A DNA stretch of 64,000 bases from Pseudorhizobium flavum (GTDB lineage Bacteria; Pseudomonadota; Alphaproteobacteria; Rhizobiales; Rhizobiaceae), in NCBI RefSeq assembly GCF_902502825.2, contig NZ_LR723670.1, positions 1,426,001 through 1,490,000 of the forward strand. The letters run 5' to 3'. Each line of letters starts with the position of its first letter. Position 1 is the stretch's first letter. Shown piece by piece: positions 20,893-30,135 of the stretch. Under the pieces are notes generated by a model. The model had not been told where the DNA came from, searched no databases, and was given only the letters and a program-made list of their open reading frames with translations. The position numbers were made by a program, and so were the translations under genes.

Positions 20893-23800
20893 ATGGCCGA
20901 GCAGATGGAAACCACTGGTGCAACGAACGGAGAGCCTTCGCCTCGGTTCGTTCATCTGCGGGTTCATTCCGCCTATTCGCTGCTCGAAGGCGCATTGCCG
21001 CTCAAGAAGATCCTTGCGAAGGCTGTGGCCGATGGTCAGCCGGCGATAGCCGTCACGGACACCAACAACCTCTTCGTCGCACTGGAATTCGCGCAGAAGG
21101 CCATCGGTGACGGTCTTCAGCCAATCATCGGGTGCCAGGTCTCCATCGACATGGAGGATCAGGCCGAGGATCGTCGTAGCAACCAGATGACGAAGCTGCC
21201 GGCGATCGTGCTTCTGGCATCTACGGCTGACGGCTACGAGCGGCTGGTGGACCTCGTCAGTCGCGCCTATCTCGGGGGCGAGGGCCATGCCAGCACGCAT
21301 ATCCGCCGCTCCTGGCTCGAGGACACGGGGACGGAGGGACTGATCGCGTTGACCGGGGCGTCCGGCGGTCCCGTCGACGTCACGCTGCGCGAAGGCAATT
21401 CCAGTCAGGCGAGATCTCGGCTCCTCAGCCTCAGGGACGCGTTCGGTGACCGGCTCTATGTGGAACTGCAGCGCCACGGCGCCTATGACCGTCGCCACGA
21501 GCACAAGATCATCAGCCTTGCCTACGAGTTCGATCTGCCACTGGTCGCCACCAACGAAGCCTTCTTCCCGTCGCGCGACGATTATGATGCCCACGACGCT
21601 CTGATGGCGGTGGCCCACAATGCGATCGTGTCCGACGACAGCCGCTTCCGGCTGACCCCTGACCACTATCTGAAGAGCCGTGCCGAGATGGCGGCACTCT
21701 TCGCCGATCTGCCGGAAGCGCTGGACAACACGATAGAGATCGCCCGGCGCTGTTCTTTCATCCTCGATACCCGCAAGCCGATCCTGCCACGCTTCACGGG
21801 TGCGACGGCTGATCCGGAGGAAGCCGAACGGGCCGAGGCAGAGGAACTGCGACGGCAATCGGTGGAGGGCCTCGAACGGCGAATGGCGGCGCTCGGCCTC
21901 AGCCCCGGCTATACGGAGCAGGACTACCGCGAGCGCCTGGACTTCGAGCTGAGCGTCATCGAGAGGATGAAGTTCCCGGGCTACTTCCTGATCGTCTCGG
22001 ACTTCATCAAGTGGGCGAAGCAGAACAACATTCCCGTCGGCCCGGGCCGTGGATCGGGCGCCGGTTCGCTGGTCGCCTATGCGCTGACAATTACGGACGT
22101 CGATCCGCTGCGCTTCTCGCTACTGTTCGAGCGCTTCCTCAACCCGGAACGCGTCTCGATGCCCGACTTCGACATCGACTTCTGCCAGGACCGGCGCGAA
22201 GAGGTGATCCGCTACGTCCAGCAGAAATACGGCCGTGAGCAGGTGGCCCAGATCATTACATTCGGATCGCTGCAGGCCCGCGCGGCGCTGCGCGACGTCG
22301 GCCGGGTGCTCGAAATGCCCTACGGCCAGGTCGACAGGATCTGCAAGCTGGTGCCGAACAATCCAGCCAATCCGACGCCGCTCTCCAAGGCGATCGAGGA
22401 GGAGCCCAAGCTGCAGGAAGAGGCGGAGAAGGAGCCCGTGGTTGCACGCCTTCTCGACATCGCCCAGAAGATCGAGGGACTTTATCGGCACGCCTCGACG
22501 CACGCCGCCGGCATCGTGATCGGGGATCGGCCGCTCTCCAAGCTCGTGCCGATGTACCGCGATCCGCGCTCCGATATGCCGGTTACCCAGTTCAACATGA
22601 AATGGGTCGAACAGGCGGGCCTGGTGAAGTTCGACTTCCTCGGGCTGAAGACGCTGACCGTGTTGAAAACTGCGGTCGACTACGTCTCCAAACGCGGCAT
22701 CCACGTGGACCTCGCCTCGATACCGCTGGACGACGAGAAGACCTACGAAATGCTCTCCCGCGGCGAGACGATCGGCGTGTTCCAGGTGGAAAGTGCCGGC
22801 ATGCGCAAGGCGCTGATCGGCATGCGGCCGGACTGCATCGAGGACATCATCGCGCTCGTTGCACTCTATCGCCCCGGCCCGATGGAGAACATTCCGGTCT
22901 ACAATGCCCGCAAGCACGGCGAGGAGGAGATCGAGTCGATCCATCCGAAGATCGACTATCTCCTGAAGGAAACCCAGGGCGTTATCGTCTACCAGGAACA
23001 GGTGATGCAGATCGCCCAGGTTCTGTCGGGTTACTCGCTCGGTGAAGCCGATCTTCTGCGCCGCGCCATGGGCAAAAAGATCAAGGAGGAGATGGACAAG
23101 CAGCGTGCACGTTTCGTCGATGGTGCCATGAAGAATGGCGTGTCGAAGCCGCAGGCTGACTTGATCTTCGACCTGCTCGCCAAGTTCGCCAACTACGGCT
23201 TCAACAAGTCGCACGCCGCCGCCTACGCCATCGTCTCCTACCAGACGGCCTTCATGAAGGCGCACTATCCCGCCGAGTTTCTGGCCGCGTCGATGACCTT
23301 CGATATGGCGAACACCGAAAAGCTGAACGACTTCCGGCAGGATGCAGCCCGCCTCGGCATTACGGTCGTGCCGCCATCGGTGCAGACCTCGTTCCGCCGT
23401 TTCGAGACCGACGACAACAGGATCTTCTACGCCCTGGCGGCCATCAAGGGTGTCGGCGAGGCCGCGGTCGATCACATCGTCGAGGTTAGGGGCGACAAGC
23501 CTTTCGCCTCGATCGAGGACTTCTGCCTACGGATCGACCCGAAGCAGATCAACCGCCGCGTGCTGGAAAGCCTCATTTGCGCCGGCGCCTTCGATTGCTT
23601 CGGGCGGGATCGGGCGGAGATGATTGCTGGCCTCGACCGCATCATCGGCTATGCGCAACGTGCGCAGGAAAACAAGACGAGCGGCCAGTCTGACATGTTC
23701 GGATCATCCTCCGCAGCAGGTCCTGAAACCTTGATTTTCCCGCCTTTCTCGCCCTGGGTTCCTTCGGAGAAGCTGATGCGGGAGTACCAGGTTCTCGGCT

Positions 23801-24381
23801 TCTACCTGTCCGCCCACCCGCTCGATTCCTATGGCGATGTACTGGCGAAGATGCGCGTCCAGAACTTTGCGGAATTCTCCGCCGCCGTGAAAAAGGGCGC
23901 GACTGCCGGGCGGCTTGCCGGGACTGTGACCGGACGCCAGGAGCGCAAGACCCGTACCGGCAACAAGATGGGGATCGTCACCTTTTCCGACGCCTCGGGT
24001 CAGTTCGAGGCCGTGCTCTTCTCCGAGGCGCTGGCGCAGTACCGCGACCTTCTGGAGCCCGGCAAATCCCTGGTGATCACCGTGCAGGCCGACGAGCGTC
24101 CGGAGGGCATCGGTTTGCGTATCCAGACCGCCGCTTCGCTTGAGGAGCAATCGGTGCGAATGCAGAAGGCGCTGCGCGTCTATGTGAGGGATTCAGGTCC
24201 CCTGAAGACGGTGACGCGTCACCTCAATGCAAGAGGGGACGGGTTGGTCTCCTTCATCGTCATCAAGGACGATGGTCAGCGTGAGATCGAGGTGGAGCTC
24301 GCGGAGAAGTTCCGGATTTCGCCGGAGATTGCCGCCGCCCTTAGGGCGGCGCCGGGAGTCTTGGAGGTCGAACTCGTATAG
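20893..24381 (+). CDS. dnaE: DNA polymerase III subunit alpha
   Basis: This is the catalytic subunit of the replicative polymerase. The 1162-residue protein begins with a PHP domain (HLRVHSAYSLLEGA near residue 17). The polymerase palm motif PDFDID is at 424-429, with the likely catalytic Asp427 and Asp429, and the third acidic residue Asp581 in VKFDFLG. The tandem HhH and OB-fold regions follow in the C-terminal third (TGRQERKTRTGNKMG). It is the DnaE1 type; the error-prone DnaE2 type lacks parts of this architecture. It has no close downstream partner on its strand, since the next gene is convergent. Confidence 0.97.
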   Translation: MAEQMETTGATNGEPSPRFVHLRVHSAYSLLEGALPLKKILAKAVADGQPAIAVTDTNNLFVALEFAQKAIGDGLQPIIGCQVSIDMEDQAEDRRSNQMTKLPAIVLLASTADGYERLVDLVSRAYLGGEGHASTHIRRSWLEDTGTEGLIALTGASGGPVDVTLREGNSSQARSRLLSLRDAFGDRLYVELQRHGAYDRRHEHKIISLAYEFDLPLVATNEAFFPSRDDYDAHDALMAVAHNAIVSDDSRFRLTPDHYLKSRAEMAALFADLPEALDNTIEIARRCSFILDTRKPILPRFTGATADPEEAERAEAEELRRQSVEGLERRMAALGLSPGYTEQDYRERLDFELSVIERMKFPGYFLIVSDFIKWAKQNNIPVGPGRGSGAGSLVAYALTITDVDPLRFSLLFERFLNPERVSMPDFDIDFCQDRREEVIRYVQQKYGREQVAQIITFGSLQARAALRDVGRVLEMPYGQVDRICKLVPNNPANPTPLSKAIEEEPKLQEEAEKEPVVARLLDIAQKIEGLYRHASTHAAGIVIGDRPLSKLVPMYRDPRSDMPVTQFNMKWVEQAGLVKFDFLGLKTLTVLKTAVDYVSKRGIHVDLASIPLDDEKTYEMLSRGETIGVFQVESAGMRKALIGMRPDCIEDIIALVALYRPGPMENIPVYNARKHGEEEIESIHPKIDYLLKETQGVIVYQEQVMQIAQVLSGYSLGEADLLRRAMGKKIKEEMDKQRARFVDGAMKNGVSKPQADLIFDLLAKFANYGFNKSHAAAYAIVSYQTAFMKAHYPAEFLAASMTFDMANTEKLNDFRQDAARLGITVVPPSVQTSFRRFETDDNRIFYALAAIKGVGEAAVDHIVEVRGDKPFASIEDFCLRIDPKQINRRVLESLICAGAFDCFGRDRAEMIAGLDRIIGYAQRAQENKTSGQSDMFGSSSAAGPETLIFPPFSPWVPSEKLMREYQVLGFYLSAHPLDSYGDVLAKMRVQNFAEFSAAVKKGATAGRLAGTVTGRQERKTRTGNKMGIVTFSDASGQFEAVLFSEALAQYRDLLEPGKSLVITVQADERPEGIGLRIQTAASLEEQSVRMQKALRVYVRDSGPLKTVTRHLNARGDGLVSFIVIKDDGQREIEVELAEKFRISPEIAAALRAAPGVLEVELV

Positions 24382-24387
24382 CGACGC

Positions 24388-25704
24388 TCAGTAGAGGCCG
24401 ATGCCGTTGCGATAGACGCGCCGCGGCTTCTGCCGCACCTTCTGCGGTTTTTCGACTGCTGGCCGTGCTTCAGCCACCTTCGCCTCGGAGCGCGTGAGGG
24501 TGATGAAGTCGGTGCCTTTGCCCGTCTCCGGACCCAGACCTTCGTCCGTTATGGTCAGGGAGCTTCCATCGGCAAGCAGCGTCGCGATGCGCTCTCGTAT
24601 GTCGTCCGGGATCTCCAGGCGATCGAGCGCGCCGGATGCCGAAGAGGCCGAGGCGTCGAGACTGATGTTCATTCGCTGCCGCTCTTTCGGGGTGAGGAGG
24701 TTCGGCAGAGTGAGTACATGCCAGTCGGCCCGCTCGCTGCCACGATCAACATTGCTCGCGGTGAAGAAGTGCGTGCCGAGAGGGATCTCCGGGTTCTTCA
24801 GGCCGATCGGCGCCTCGAACAGCGGCGCAAAGTTGCGGCGTACCAGCAGTTGCGCAGCCGGCGGCTCCCGCTTGCCGGAGGAGCGATAGAGCGCCGACAG
24901 GAAGTCGTCGGTCAACGCCGATCCCGCGGGGAGGTTCTTCCACCGCTTGAAGCCTGCGATTGCCGCCTGGGTTTTGGTGCCGATAAGACCGTCGGGCGCG
25001 CCGGCATCGAAGCCGAGATCGTTCAGCATCGCCTGGACGTCGAACACCGTCTCCCGCAATTCGCGCCTCTTGATGAGCATTTTTACAGGTGTGGTGTCCT
25101 GCGGTTCGATCGAGCCGGTCAAGGTCGGGTCGGTGGTCTGGCTCGCCATGGCCACCTCATAGGCTTCCGACGTCTGGCGCTTCACGGTCGGCCGCAATTC
25201 GATGTCCGACATCAGTGGTTCGGCGGGCAGGGGCTTGAGCGGGAGGAAGAGGTTGGCGTGAGCGATCGGCATCGGTGCCACCGGCGCGTCCGAGACGATC
25301 ACGTGGAAACCGCGCTCCGTCATCCCGAAAAGCGTCTTTGCGTAACCGGAAGGCAGGCGGATGCAGCCGTGCGAGGCCGGGTAGTTCGGCACGTGGCCTT
25401 CGTGGAGAGCGATGCCAGACCACGTCAGTCTCTGCATGAATGGCATCGGTGCGTTCGAATAGATGTTCGACTCGTGGTAGCGGCGCTTTTCCAGGATCGA
25501 GAAGATTCCGCTCGGTGTCGAATGGCCGGCTTTGCCAGTCGAGACGCGCGTGGTCGAGACCACCTGGTCACCGTCGTAGACGGTCATCGACTGGTTGTTC
25601 TTGGAGACGACGATCTGCAGCGTGTGGGCGAGTTCGGCAAAGGCGGGATGGGAGAGCATGGTGGCGGACATCAGTCCGAGACCAAACGCGAGACGACGCA
25701 GCAT
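24388..25704 (-). CDS. L,D-transpeptidase with peptidoglycan-binding domain
   Basis: This is a secreted YkuD-type enzyme that probably makes 3-3 cross-links in peptidoglycan or attaches proteins to it. With the ATG at 25704 the protein has 438 residues; a TTG two codons earlier is also open. Residues 1-23 form a signal peptide (cleavage probably after AFA). The catalytic domain follows, with the motif SHGCIRLP giving His112 and Cys114. Residues about 215-260 form a PG-binding-1-type repeat (MLNDLGFDAGAPDG). The C-terminus is basic. It is convergent with dnaE, with 6 bases between the stops. Confidence 0.9.
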   Translation of the reverse strand: MLRRLAFGLGLMSATMLSHPAFAELAHTLQIVVSKNNQSMTVYDGDQVVSTTRVSTGKAGHSTPSGIFSILEKRRYHESNIYSNAPMPFMQRLTWSGIALHEGHVPNYPASHGCIRLPSGYAKTLFGMTERGFHVIVSDAPVAPMPIAHANLFLPLKPLPAEPLMSDIELRPTVKRQTSEAYEVAMASQTTDPTLTGSIEPQDTTPVKMLIKRRELRETVFDVQAMLNDLGFDAGAPDGLIGTKTQAAIAGFKRWKNLPAGSALTDDFLSALYRSSGKREPPAAQLLVRRNFAPLFEAPIGLKNPEIPLGTHFFTASNVDRGSERADWHVLTLPNLLTPKERQRMNISLDASASSASGALDRLEIPDDIRERIATLLADGSSLTITDEGLGPETGKGTDFITLTRSEAKVAEARPAVEKPQKVRQKPRRVYRNGIGLY

Positions 25705-25812
25705 GGACAACCTCTTTACGCAATACTGAGCGGCGAGATTAGCAGCTTCGAATTAAGGAAGATTTGCCGAACATTGTAACGATTGGCAGTCGCTATGCCG
25801 TACGATCACATG

Positions 25813-27105
25813 TCAGTGATTCCGGCGGCGCTCACCGAATGTGTAGCCGGTTTCCACGGCGGCTTTTCCGAACTTGTCGCGGAGCCGGTCCATGGCGGCC
25901 TCCGCTGCGGCGCGACGGACGGCGTCGCGGTCCACGAGGTCTGGAGGATCTGCCGTTTCCGGATCGCAAAGGTCAGTCACGCCAATGCCGATGAGGCGGA
26001 AGCGCGTGCCGTCGGTTTCGGGTTGCAGCAGTGAGAGACCCGTGCGGAAGATGCGATCCGCCAGCTGTGTGGGGTCCTCGAGGCGGCGGTTGCGCGTGCG
26101 GCTTTTGAAGTCGGCGGTCTTGAGTTTCAGGACTACCGTCTGGCCGGCGATGGAGTGTTTCTTCAGCCGAGACGAGACCTTCTCGGAGAGGCGGCGGAGG
26201 ATCGGGACGAGGTCCTCCTGGCGGGAGATGTCGTCGAAGAATGTGGTCTCGGCCGAAACGCTCTTCGCCGGATCATTGGGGTGGACCGTCCGGTCGTCGA
26301 TGCCGCGCGCGAGGCGATAGAGGCGCTGTCCCATGGAGCCGTAGCGCCGCATGAGATCACCTTCCTCCATTGTCTGCAACTGCCCGATCGTCCGGATGCC
26401 GTCGGCTTCGAGGGTGGCATTGAAGGCCTTGCCGACGCCCCAGATCGTCGTCACCGGCCGTGGAGCGAGGAACGCCAGGGCCTCCTCCCGCCCGACGACG
26501 GAGAAGCCCCGTGGCTTTTGCAGGTCGGATCCGACCTTGGCCAGGAACTTGCAGTAGGAGAGCCCGATCGAGATGCTGATGCCGATCTCTGCGGCGATGC
26601 GGTTGGCGAGTTTGGCAAGCGTGCGTGCCGGCGGGTCGTGATGCAGCCGCTCCGTGCCGGCGAGGTCGAGAAAGGCCTCGTCAATCGAAAGTGGCTGAAC
26701 GAGCGGCGTCAACTCCAGCATCATCTGCCGTACCTCGCGGCCGACCCGTGCGTACTTTTCCATGTTCGGGCGGATGACGACGGCATCCGGGCACGCCTCC
26801 AGTGCCTTGAACATCGGCATTGCTGATCGCACCCCGTTGATGCGCGCAATGTAGCAGGCCGTGGAGACAACGCCCCGCTTTCCTCCACCAATGATGACTG
26901 GCTTGTCTGCGAGATCTGGATTGTCTCGTTTCTCGACGGCCGCATAGAAGGCGTCGCAGTCGATATGCGCGATCGTCAGGTCGTAAAGTTCAGAATGATA
27001 TAATAACCGTGGACTTCCGCATTTATTGCAGCGGCGCAGTTCTGCCTTCTGCTCGGTGAGGCAGTCGCGACAGAAGCCGGATTTCGTCTCGGGCGAATGC
27101 GTCAT
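25813..27105 (-). CDS. dinB: DNA polymerase IV with N-terminal zinc-ribbon-like extension
   Basis: This Y-family polymerase copies past DNA lesions. The 430-residue protein has the metal-binding motif [12 protein letters not shown] (Asp49, Asp51) and SIDEAFLDL near residue 140, then thumb and little-finger regions. An extra N-terminal ~40 residues carry four cysteines at 12, 15, 26 and 29 in a CxxC-CxxC pattern, a likely zinc ribbon that E. coli DinB lacks but which I recall in one of the rhizobial copies. A perfect LexA box lies 5 bases before the start, so SOS control is likely. Confidence 0.95.
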   Translation of the reverse strand: MTHSPETKSGFCRDCLTEQKAELRRCNKCGSPRLLYHSELYDLTIAHIDCDAFYAAVEKRDNPDLADKPVIIGGGKRGVVSTACYIARINGVRSAMPMFKALEACPDAVVIRPNMEKYARVGREVRQMMLELTPLVQPLSIDEAFLDLAGTERLHHDPPARTLAKLANRIAAEIGISISIGLSYCKFLAKVGSDLQKPRGFSVVGREEALAFLAPRPVTTIWGVGKAFNATLEADGIRTIGQLQTMEEGDLMRRYGSMGQRLYRLARGIDDRTVHPNDPAKSVSAETTFFDDISRQEDLVPILRRLSEKVSSRLKKHSIAGQTVVLKLKTADFKSRTRNRRLEDPTQLADRIFRTGLSLLQPETDGTRFRLIGIGVTDLCDPETADPPDLVDRDAVRRAAAEAAMDRLRDKFGKAAVETGYTFGERRRNH

Positions 27106-27109
27106 GGAT

Positions 27110-27159
27110 GGAACAGAAGTTGAACATCCGCAATCTATGTCTGGCCGAGCAGAATCTCA
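27110..27159 (-). promoter_or_regulatory. dinB promoter with perfect LexA box
   Basis: On the minus strand TTGAGA (27159-27154), a 17-base spacer and TAGATT (27136-27131) form a sigma-70-type promoter. Directly downstream, GAAC-N7-GAAC (27110-27124, read on the plus strand) matches the alphaproteobacterial LexA consensus exactly and would cover the transcription start near 27124. The leader to the ATG would be only about 20 bases and has no clear ribosome binding site. Confidence 0.7.
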
Positions 27160-27196
27160 ACGTCGCTCTTTGTCCGTCCACATCGGAACGGGCTTC

Positions 27197-27505
27197 TCAG
27201 TACTGGCCGGAATCAAGGCCGGGCTTTGAAAAGTGGCGCCAGGCGGCCGCCACCGCCTCCGGCTTCGTCCCGCTTGCTTCGCAAAAGGCGAGGAGCGTGG
27301 GCTCATGGGCCATGACGAAATCGAGCATCCCGGCGAGGAAATCTGGATCGTCCACTGCCTGGCGAAGTTGCCCTGCCTCCAGCCCGGTCAGGGCAAGGAA
27401 GCGCCCCAGCATGTCCGGTTCGGAGGCAAGCCAGCCGAGAACGGCCACGGCCGTCTGCTCCGCGGCGTCCCGCCCGACTGGAACGTTTTTGGGATCGTTT
27501 CGCAT
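27197..27505 (-). CDS. DUF3572 family protein
   Basis: This 102-residue, probably soluble and mostly helical protein matches the alphaproteobacterial DUF3572 family. Features are AEQTAVAVLGWLASEPD at about residues 15-31 and the MLDFVMAHEPTLLAFCEA segment. No catalytic motif or membrane segment is seen and no function is known. It lies upstream of dinB on the same strand, but dinB has its own promoter. It is divergent from divK with a 131-base gap, and I recall the same neighbourhood in other rhizobia. Confidence 0.85.
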   Translation of the reverse strand: MRNDPKNVPVGRDAAEQTAVAVLGWLASEPDMLGRFLALTGLEAGQLRQAVDDPDFLAGMLDFVMAHEPTLLAFCEASGTKPEAVAAAWRHFSKPGLDSGQY

Positions 27506-27636
27506 TGCCCGGAAATGGTTACCTCTTTTTCAACCAAATGGCCGTACCGTTGAACGCTGTGACGGAGATGGAATCGGCCGTGCGCGAGCTTATATCCTGA
27601 AATAGGGCTTGCAAGGCAGGATCAGGGACGGGGTAC

Positions 27637-28008
27637 ATGCCCAAACGGGTCATGATTGTCGAAGACAACGAGCTGAACATGAAGCTCTTCCGCGATCTGA
27701 TCGAGGCTTGCGGCTATGAAACCATCCAGACGCGGAACGGCATGGAGGCGATGGAACTCGCCCGCAAGCATCGCCCAGACCTCATCCTGATGGACATCCA
27801 GCTTCCTGAAGTCTCCGGCCTCGAGGTCACGAAGTGGCTCAAGGAAGACGATGAATTGCATATCATCCCAGTCATAGCCGTGACCGCCTTCGCGATGAAG
27901 GGCGACGAAGAACGCATCCGCCAGGGTGGCTGCGAAGCCTATGTGTCGAAGCCGATATCGGTTCCCAAGTTCATCGAGACCATCAAGACATATCTGGGCG
28001 ACGCATGA
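27637..28008 (+). CDS. divK: Single-domain response regulator DivK
   Basis: This cell-cycle regulator is a stand-alone receiver domain. In Caulobacter and rhizobia it is phosphorylated by PleC/DivJ-type kinases and controls the CckA-CtrA pathway. The 123-residue protein has the acidic pocket Glu9/Asp10, phosphoacceptor Asp53 ([10 protein letters not shown]), a Thr at TAFAM and the conserved Lys in SKPIS. It forms the usual pair with pleD, which starts 16 bases after its stop. Confidence 0.96.
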   Translation: MPKRVMIVEDNELNMKLFRDLIEACGYETIQTRNGMEAMELARKHRPDLILMDIQLPEVSGLEVTKWLKEDDELHIIPVIAVTAFAMKGDEERIRQGGCEAYVSKPISVPKFIETIKTYLGDA

Positions 28009-28024
28009 GACCGGAGCACACGAC

Positions 28025-29395
28025 ATGACCGCGCGTATCCTGGTGGTTGACGATGTGCCCGCCAATCTCAAGCTGCTCGAGGCCCGGCTGGTTGCTGAAT
28101 ATTTCGATGTCCTGACGGCCGAGGACGGTTTCAAGGCGCTGGCGATCTGCGAGCATACGCATGTCGACCTCATCCTGCTCGACATCATGATGCCCGGCCT
28201 CAGCGGCTTCGAGGTCTGCGAGCGGCTGAAGGCCGATCCCCGCTATGCGCATATTCCGATCGTCATGGTGACAGCGCTGGACCAGCCGGCCGATCGCGTT
28301 CGCGGCCTCAAGGCCGGCGCGGACGACTTCCTGACGAAGCCGGTCAACGACCTCCAGCTCATATCGCGTGTGAAGAGCCTCGTGCGGCTGAAGACCTTGA
28401 GCGACGAGTTGCGCATTCGGGCCGACACCGCACAGAACGTCGGCATCGAGGACATGCTGAAAGGCACCGACGGCCGGGACGAGCCGGGACAGGTTCTACT
28501 GGTCGACAGCCGTGGAAATTCGCAGGAGCGCTTCATCAAGGCGCTGAAGCCGATCGCCGAGGTCATGGCGATGTCGGACCCGCAGGCGGCATTGTTCGAG
28601 GCAGCAGAGAACAGCTTCGATCTCGTGATCGTCAACGCCAATTTTGACGACTATGATCCGCTACGCCTCTGCTCGCAGCTGAGGTCGCTGGAACGGACCC
28701 GCTTTCTGCCGCTGCTCATCGTCACGGAGCAGGGTGAGGAGGATCTGATTGTCCGGGCTCTGGACCTCGGCGTCAACGACTACATCATGCGCCCGGTCGA
28801 CCCGAACGAGCTCGTTGCCCGCTGCCTCACGCAGATCAAGCGCAGACGCTACAACGATCGCCTTCGCGTCAGTGTTCAGCAGACGATCGAACTGGCGGTC
28901 ACGGACGCGCTGACCGGGCTGCACAATCGCCGCTACCTGGACAATCATCTGAGGACGCTGTTCAATCGTGCCGCGGCTCGAGGGGGGGCGCTGTCCATCT
29001 GCATCACCGACATCGACCGCTTCAAGACCATCAACGACACCTATGGCCATGACGCCGGAGACGACATACTCCGGCAGTTCGCGGCACGTATTCGTTCGAC
29101 GGTCAGGGGCGCGGATCTCGCCTGCCGGTATGGCGGAGAGGAATTCGTGGTCGTGATGCCGGACACCGATGCCGCAGCGGCCGGCATGATCGCCGAAAGA
29201 CTGCGCGGGCTGATCGAGAACCAGCCCTTCGTCATTCGCTCGACGGGGCAAGCCATCAGCGTCACTGCTTCGCTTGGCATCGCTTCCAACGAGGCTGCGG
29301 TAGAGACCCCGGAACAGCTTCTGAAGCAAGCGGACAGGGCACTCTACGAGGCGAAGAACAGCGGCAGGAACAGGGTGGTCGCAGCCGCAGCCTGA
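28025..29395 (+). CDS. pleD: Diguanylate cyclase response regulator PleD
   Basis: This protein makes cyclic di-GMP and links cell-cycle progression to polar development. The 456-residue protein has a first receiver domain with Asp9/Asp10 and phosphoacceptor Asp53 (LLDIMMPG). A second, degenerate receiver domain spans about residues 150-270. The GGDEF domain has its active motif GGEEF at 370-374. The inhibitory RxxD site (Arg361-Asp364) lies exactly five residues before it, so product inhibition is likely. I start at the ATG at 28025 because the upstream open part overlaps divK. Confidence 0.96.
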   Translation: MTARILVVDDVPANLKLLEARLVAEYFDVLTAEDGFKALAICEHTHVDLILLDIMMPGLSGFEVCERLKADPRYAHIPIVMVTALDQPADRVRGLKAGADDFLTKPVNDLQLISRVKSLVRLKTLSDELRIRADTAQNVGIEDMLKGTDGRDEPGQVLLVDSRGNSQERFIKALKPIAEVMAMSDPQAALFEAAENSFDLVIVNANFDDYDPLRLCSQLRSLERTRFLPLLIVTEQGEEDLIVRALDLGVNDYIMRPVDPNELVARCLTQIKRRRYNDRLRVSVQQTIELAVTDALTGLHNRRYLDNHLRTLFNRAAARGGALSICITDIDRFKTINDTYGHDAGDDILRQFAARIRSTVRGADLACRYGGEEFVVVMPDTDAAAAGMIAERLRGLIENQPFVIRSTGQAISVTASLGIASNEAAVETPEQLLKQADRALYEAKNSGRNRVVAAAA

Positions 29396-29653
29396 AGCGA
29401 ACCCAGGCAGGGTTGCGCAGGCCACAGGTCAGTCACTAATCGAGTGCTAGCGTCTTGCGCTCCTGCTTGCGCAGGAAGTTCTGTCTCCGCGCCAAGAAAT
29501 ACCAGAGAAATAGACCGGTCGAATCTTCGCTATTCATTGAATGGCGCGCCGCGACTACGCCTGATTTTAACCAACATTGGAACTCACTTATGGAATCGGC
29601 AAGATTCGGTTGATTTCCTTGGTGGTTTGCGCGATTTTTAGAGACGAAAGATA
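29396..29653. other. Intergenic region after pleD
   Basis: About 260 bases without a convincing gene. A small perfect hairpin TCCTGC-TTGC-GCAGGA (29461-29476) could end the pleD transcript, although no T tract follows. The sequence from about 29500 is more AT-rich than its surroundings. A TTGATT at 29610 is a weak candidate -35 for the RNA downstream. Confidence 0.4.
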
Positions 29654-29793
29654 CCCCATGATGCTCAGGTCCGCCGCATCTCCTGGGTCGTGGGGTCGGT
29701 CGATCGATTGCATGTCTCGGTTCCTCGTGCCGTATTGCAGTCGGTCGACCCCCAATAAGAAAGCACCGCTTTCAAGGGAAGCGGTGCTTTTTT
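29654..29793 (+). ncRNA. Structured RNA candidate ending in a strong terminator
   Basis: This stretch has no frame worth calling but folds well by eye. CCCCATGA (29654-29661) pairs with TCGTGGGG (29688-29695), extended inward by CTCAGG/CCTGGG. GGGGTCG (29692-29698) pairs with CGACCCC (29746-29752), and GATTGCA (29706-29712) with TGCAGTC (29736-29742). The first and second stems share GGGG, so they compete. A strong terminator ends the unit. No gene on the plus strand follows, because rpmG is convergent, which favours a stand-alone RNA over a leader. I did not find a good promoter and cannot name a family. Confidence 0.5.
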
Positions 29794-29794
29794 A
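29761..29794 (+). terminator. Rho-independent terminator of the RNA candidate
   Basis: An 11-bp perfect stem AAGCACCGCTT / AAGCGGTGCTT with a 7-base loop is followed by TTTTA. It works best on the plus strand. Confidence 0.85.
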
Positions 29795-29814
29795 TTGGCT
29801 TGGATCATGAGACG

Positions 29815-29849
29815 ACAAAAAAGGCGCGTCGCCTTGCGGCGCGCGCCTC
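29815..29849 (-). terminator. Rho-independent terminator of rpmG
   Basis: On the minus strand, just after the rpmG stop, a GC-rich hairpin (GGCGCG...GCC-GCAA-GGC...CGCGCC) is followed by six Ts. The stem has a small internal mismatch. Confidence 0.75.
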
Positions 29850-29870
29850 GTTCTGCCGGATGCCACGATC

Positions 29871-30038
29871 TTACTTGATCTTGGTTTCCTTGAACTCGAC
29901 ATGCTTCTTGGCAATCGGGTCGTACTTGGTCTTGGACATCTTGTCTGTGAAGGTACGGCTGTTCTTCTTGGTCACGTAGAAGAAACCGGTGTCCGCCGTC
30001 GACAGCAGCTTGATCTTGATGGTCGTAGCTTTCGCCAT
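29871..30038 (-). CDS. rpmG: 50S ribosomal protein L33
   Basis: This is a 55-residue basic protein of the large ribosomal subunit. It begins [20 protein letters not shown] and ends EFKETKIK. It has no CxxC pairs, so it is the zinc-independent form. The gene has its own promoter upstream and its own terminator, typical of a strongly expressed single gene. It is short but unmistakable from its sequence. Confidence 0.97.
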   Translation of the reverse strand: MAKATTIKIKLLSTADTGFFYVTKKNSRTFTDKMSKTKYDPIAKKHVEFKETKIK

Positions 30039-30106
30039 GGTGTTCTGCCTTTAGGAAAAATGAAGCCGCGGACGGCCGGATGGTGTCCACGGCGAAATCT
30101 GGCGCA

Positions 30107-30135
30107 AAACTACAAATCGCGCCCGAAAAGTCAAG
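30107..30135 (-). promoter_or_regulatory. rpmG promoter
   Basis: On the minus strand CTTGAC (30135-30130 covers CTTGAC), exactly 17 bases and TAGTTT (30112-30107) match the rhizobial sigma-70 consensus CTTGAC-N17-CTATAT well. It lies about 70 bases before the rpmG start and overlaps the 3' end of the MFS gene. Confidence 0.65.

Noticed and set aside
27506..27636. CtrA site before divK
   Set aside because: The best candidate, TTAC-N7-TCAACC near 27519, has two mismatches in the fixed bases, and I found no better one. No claim is made.
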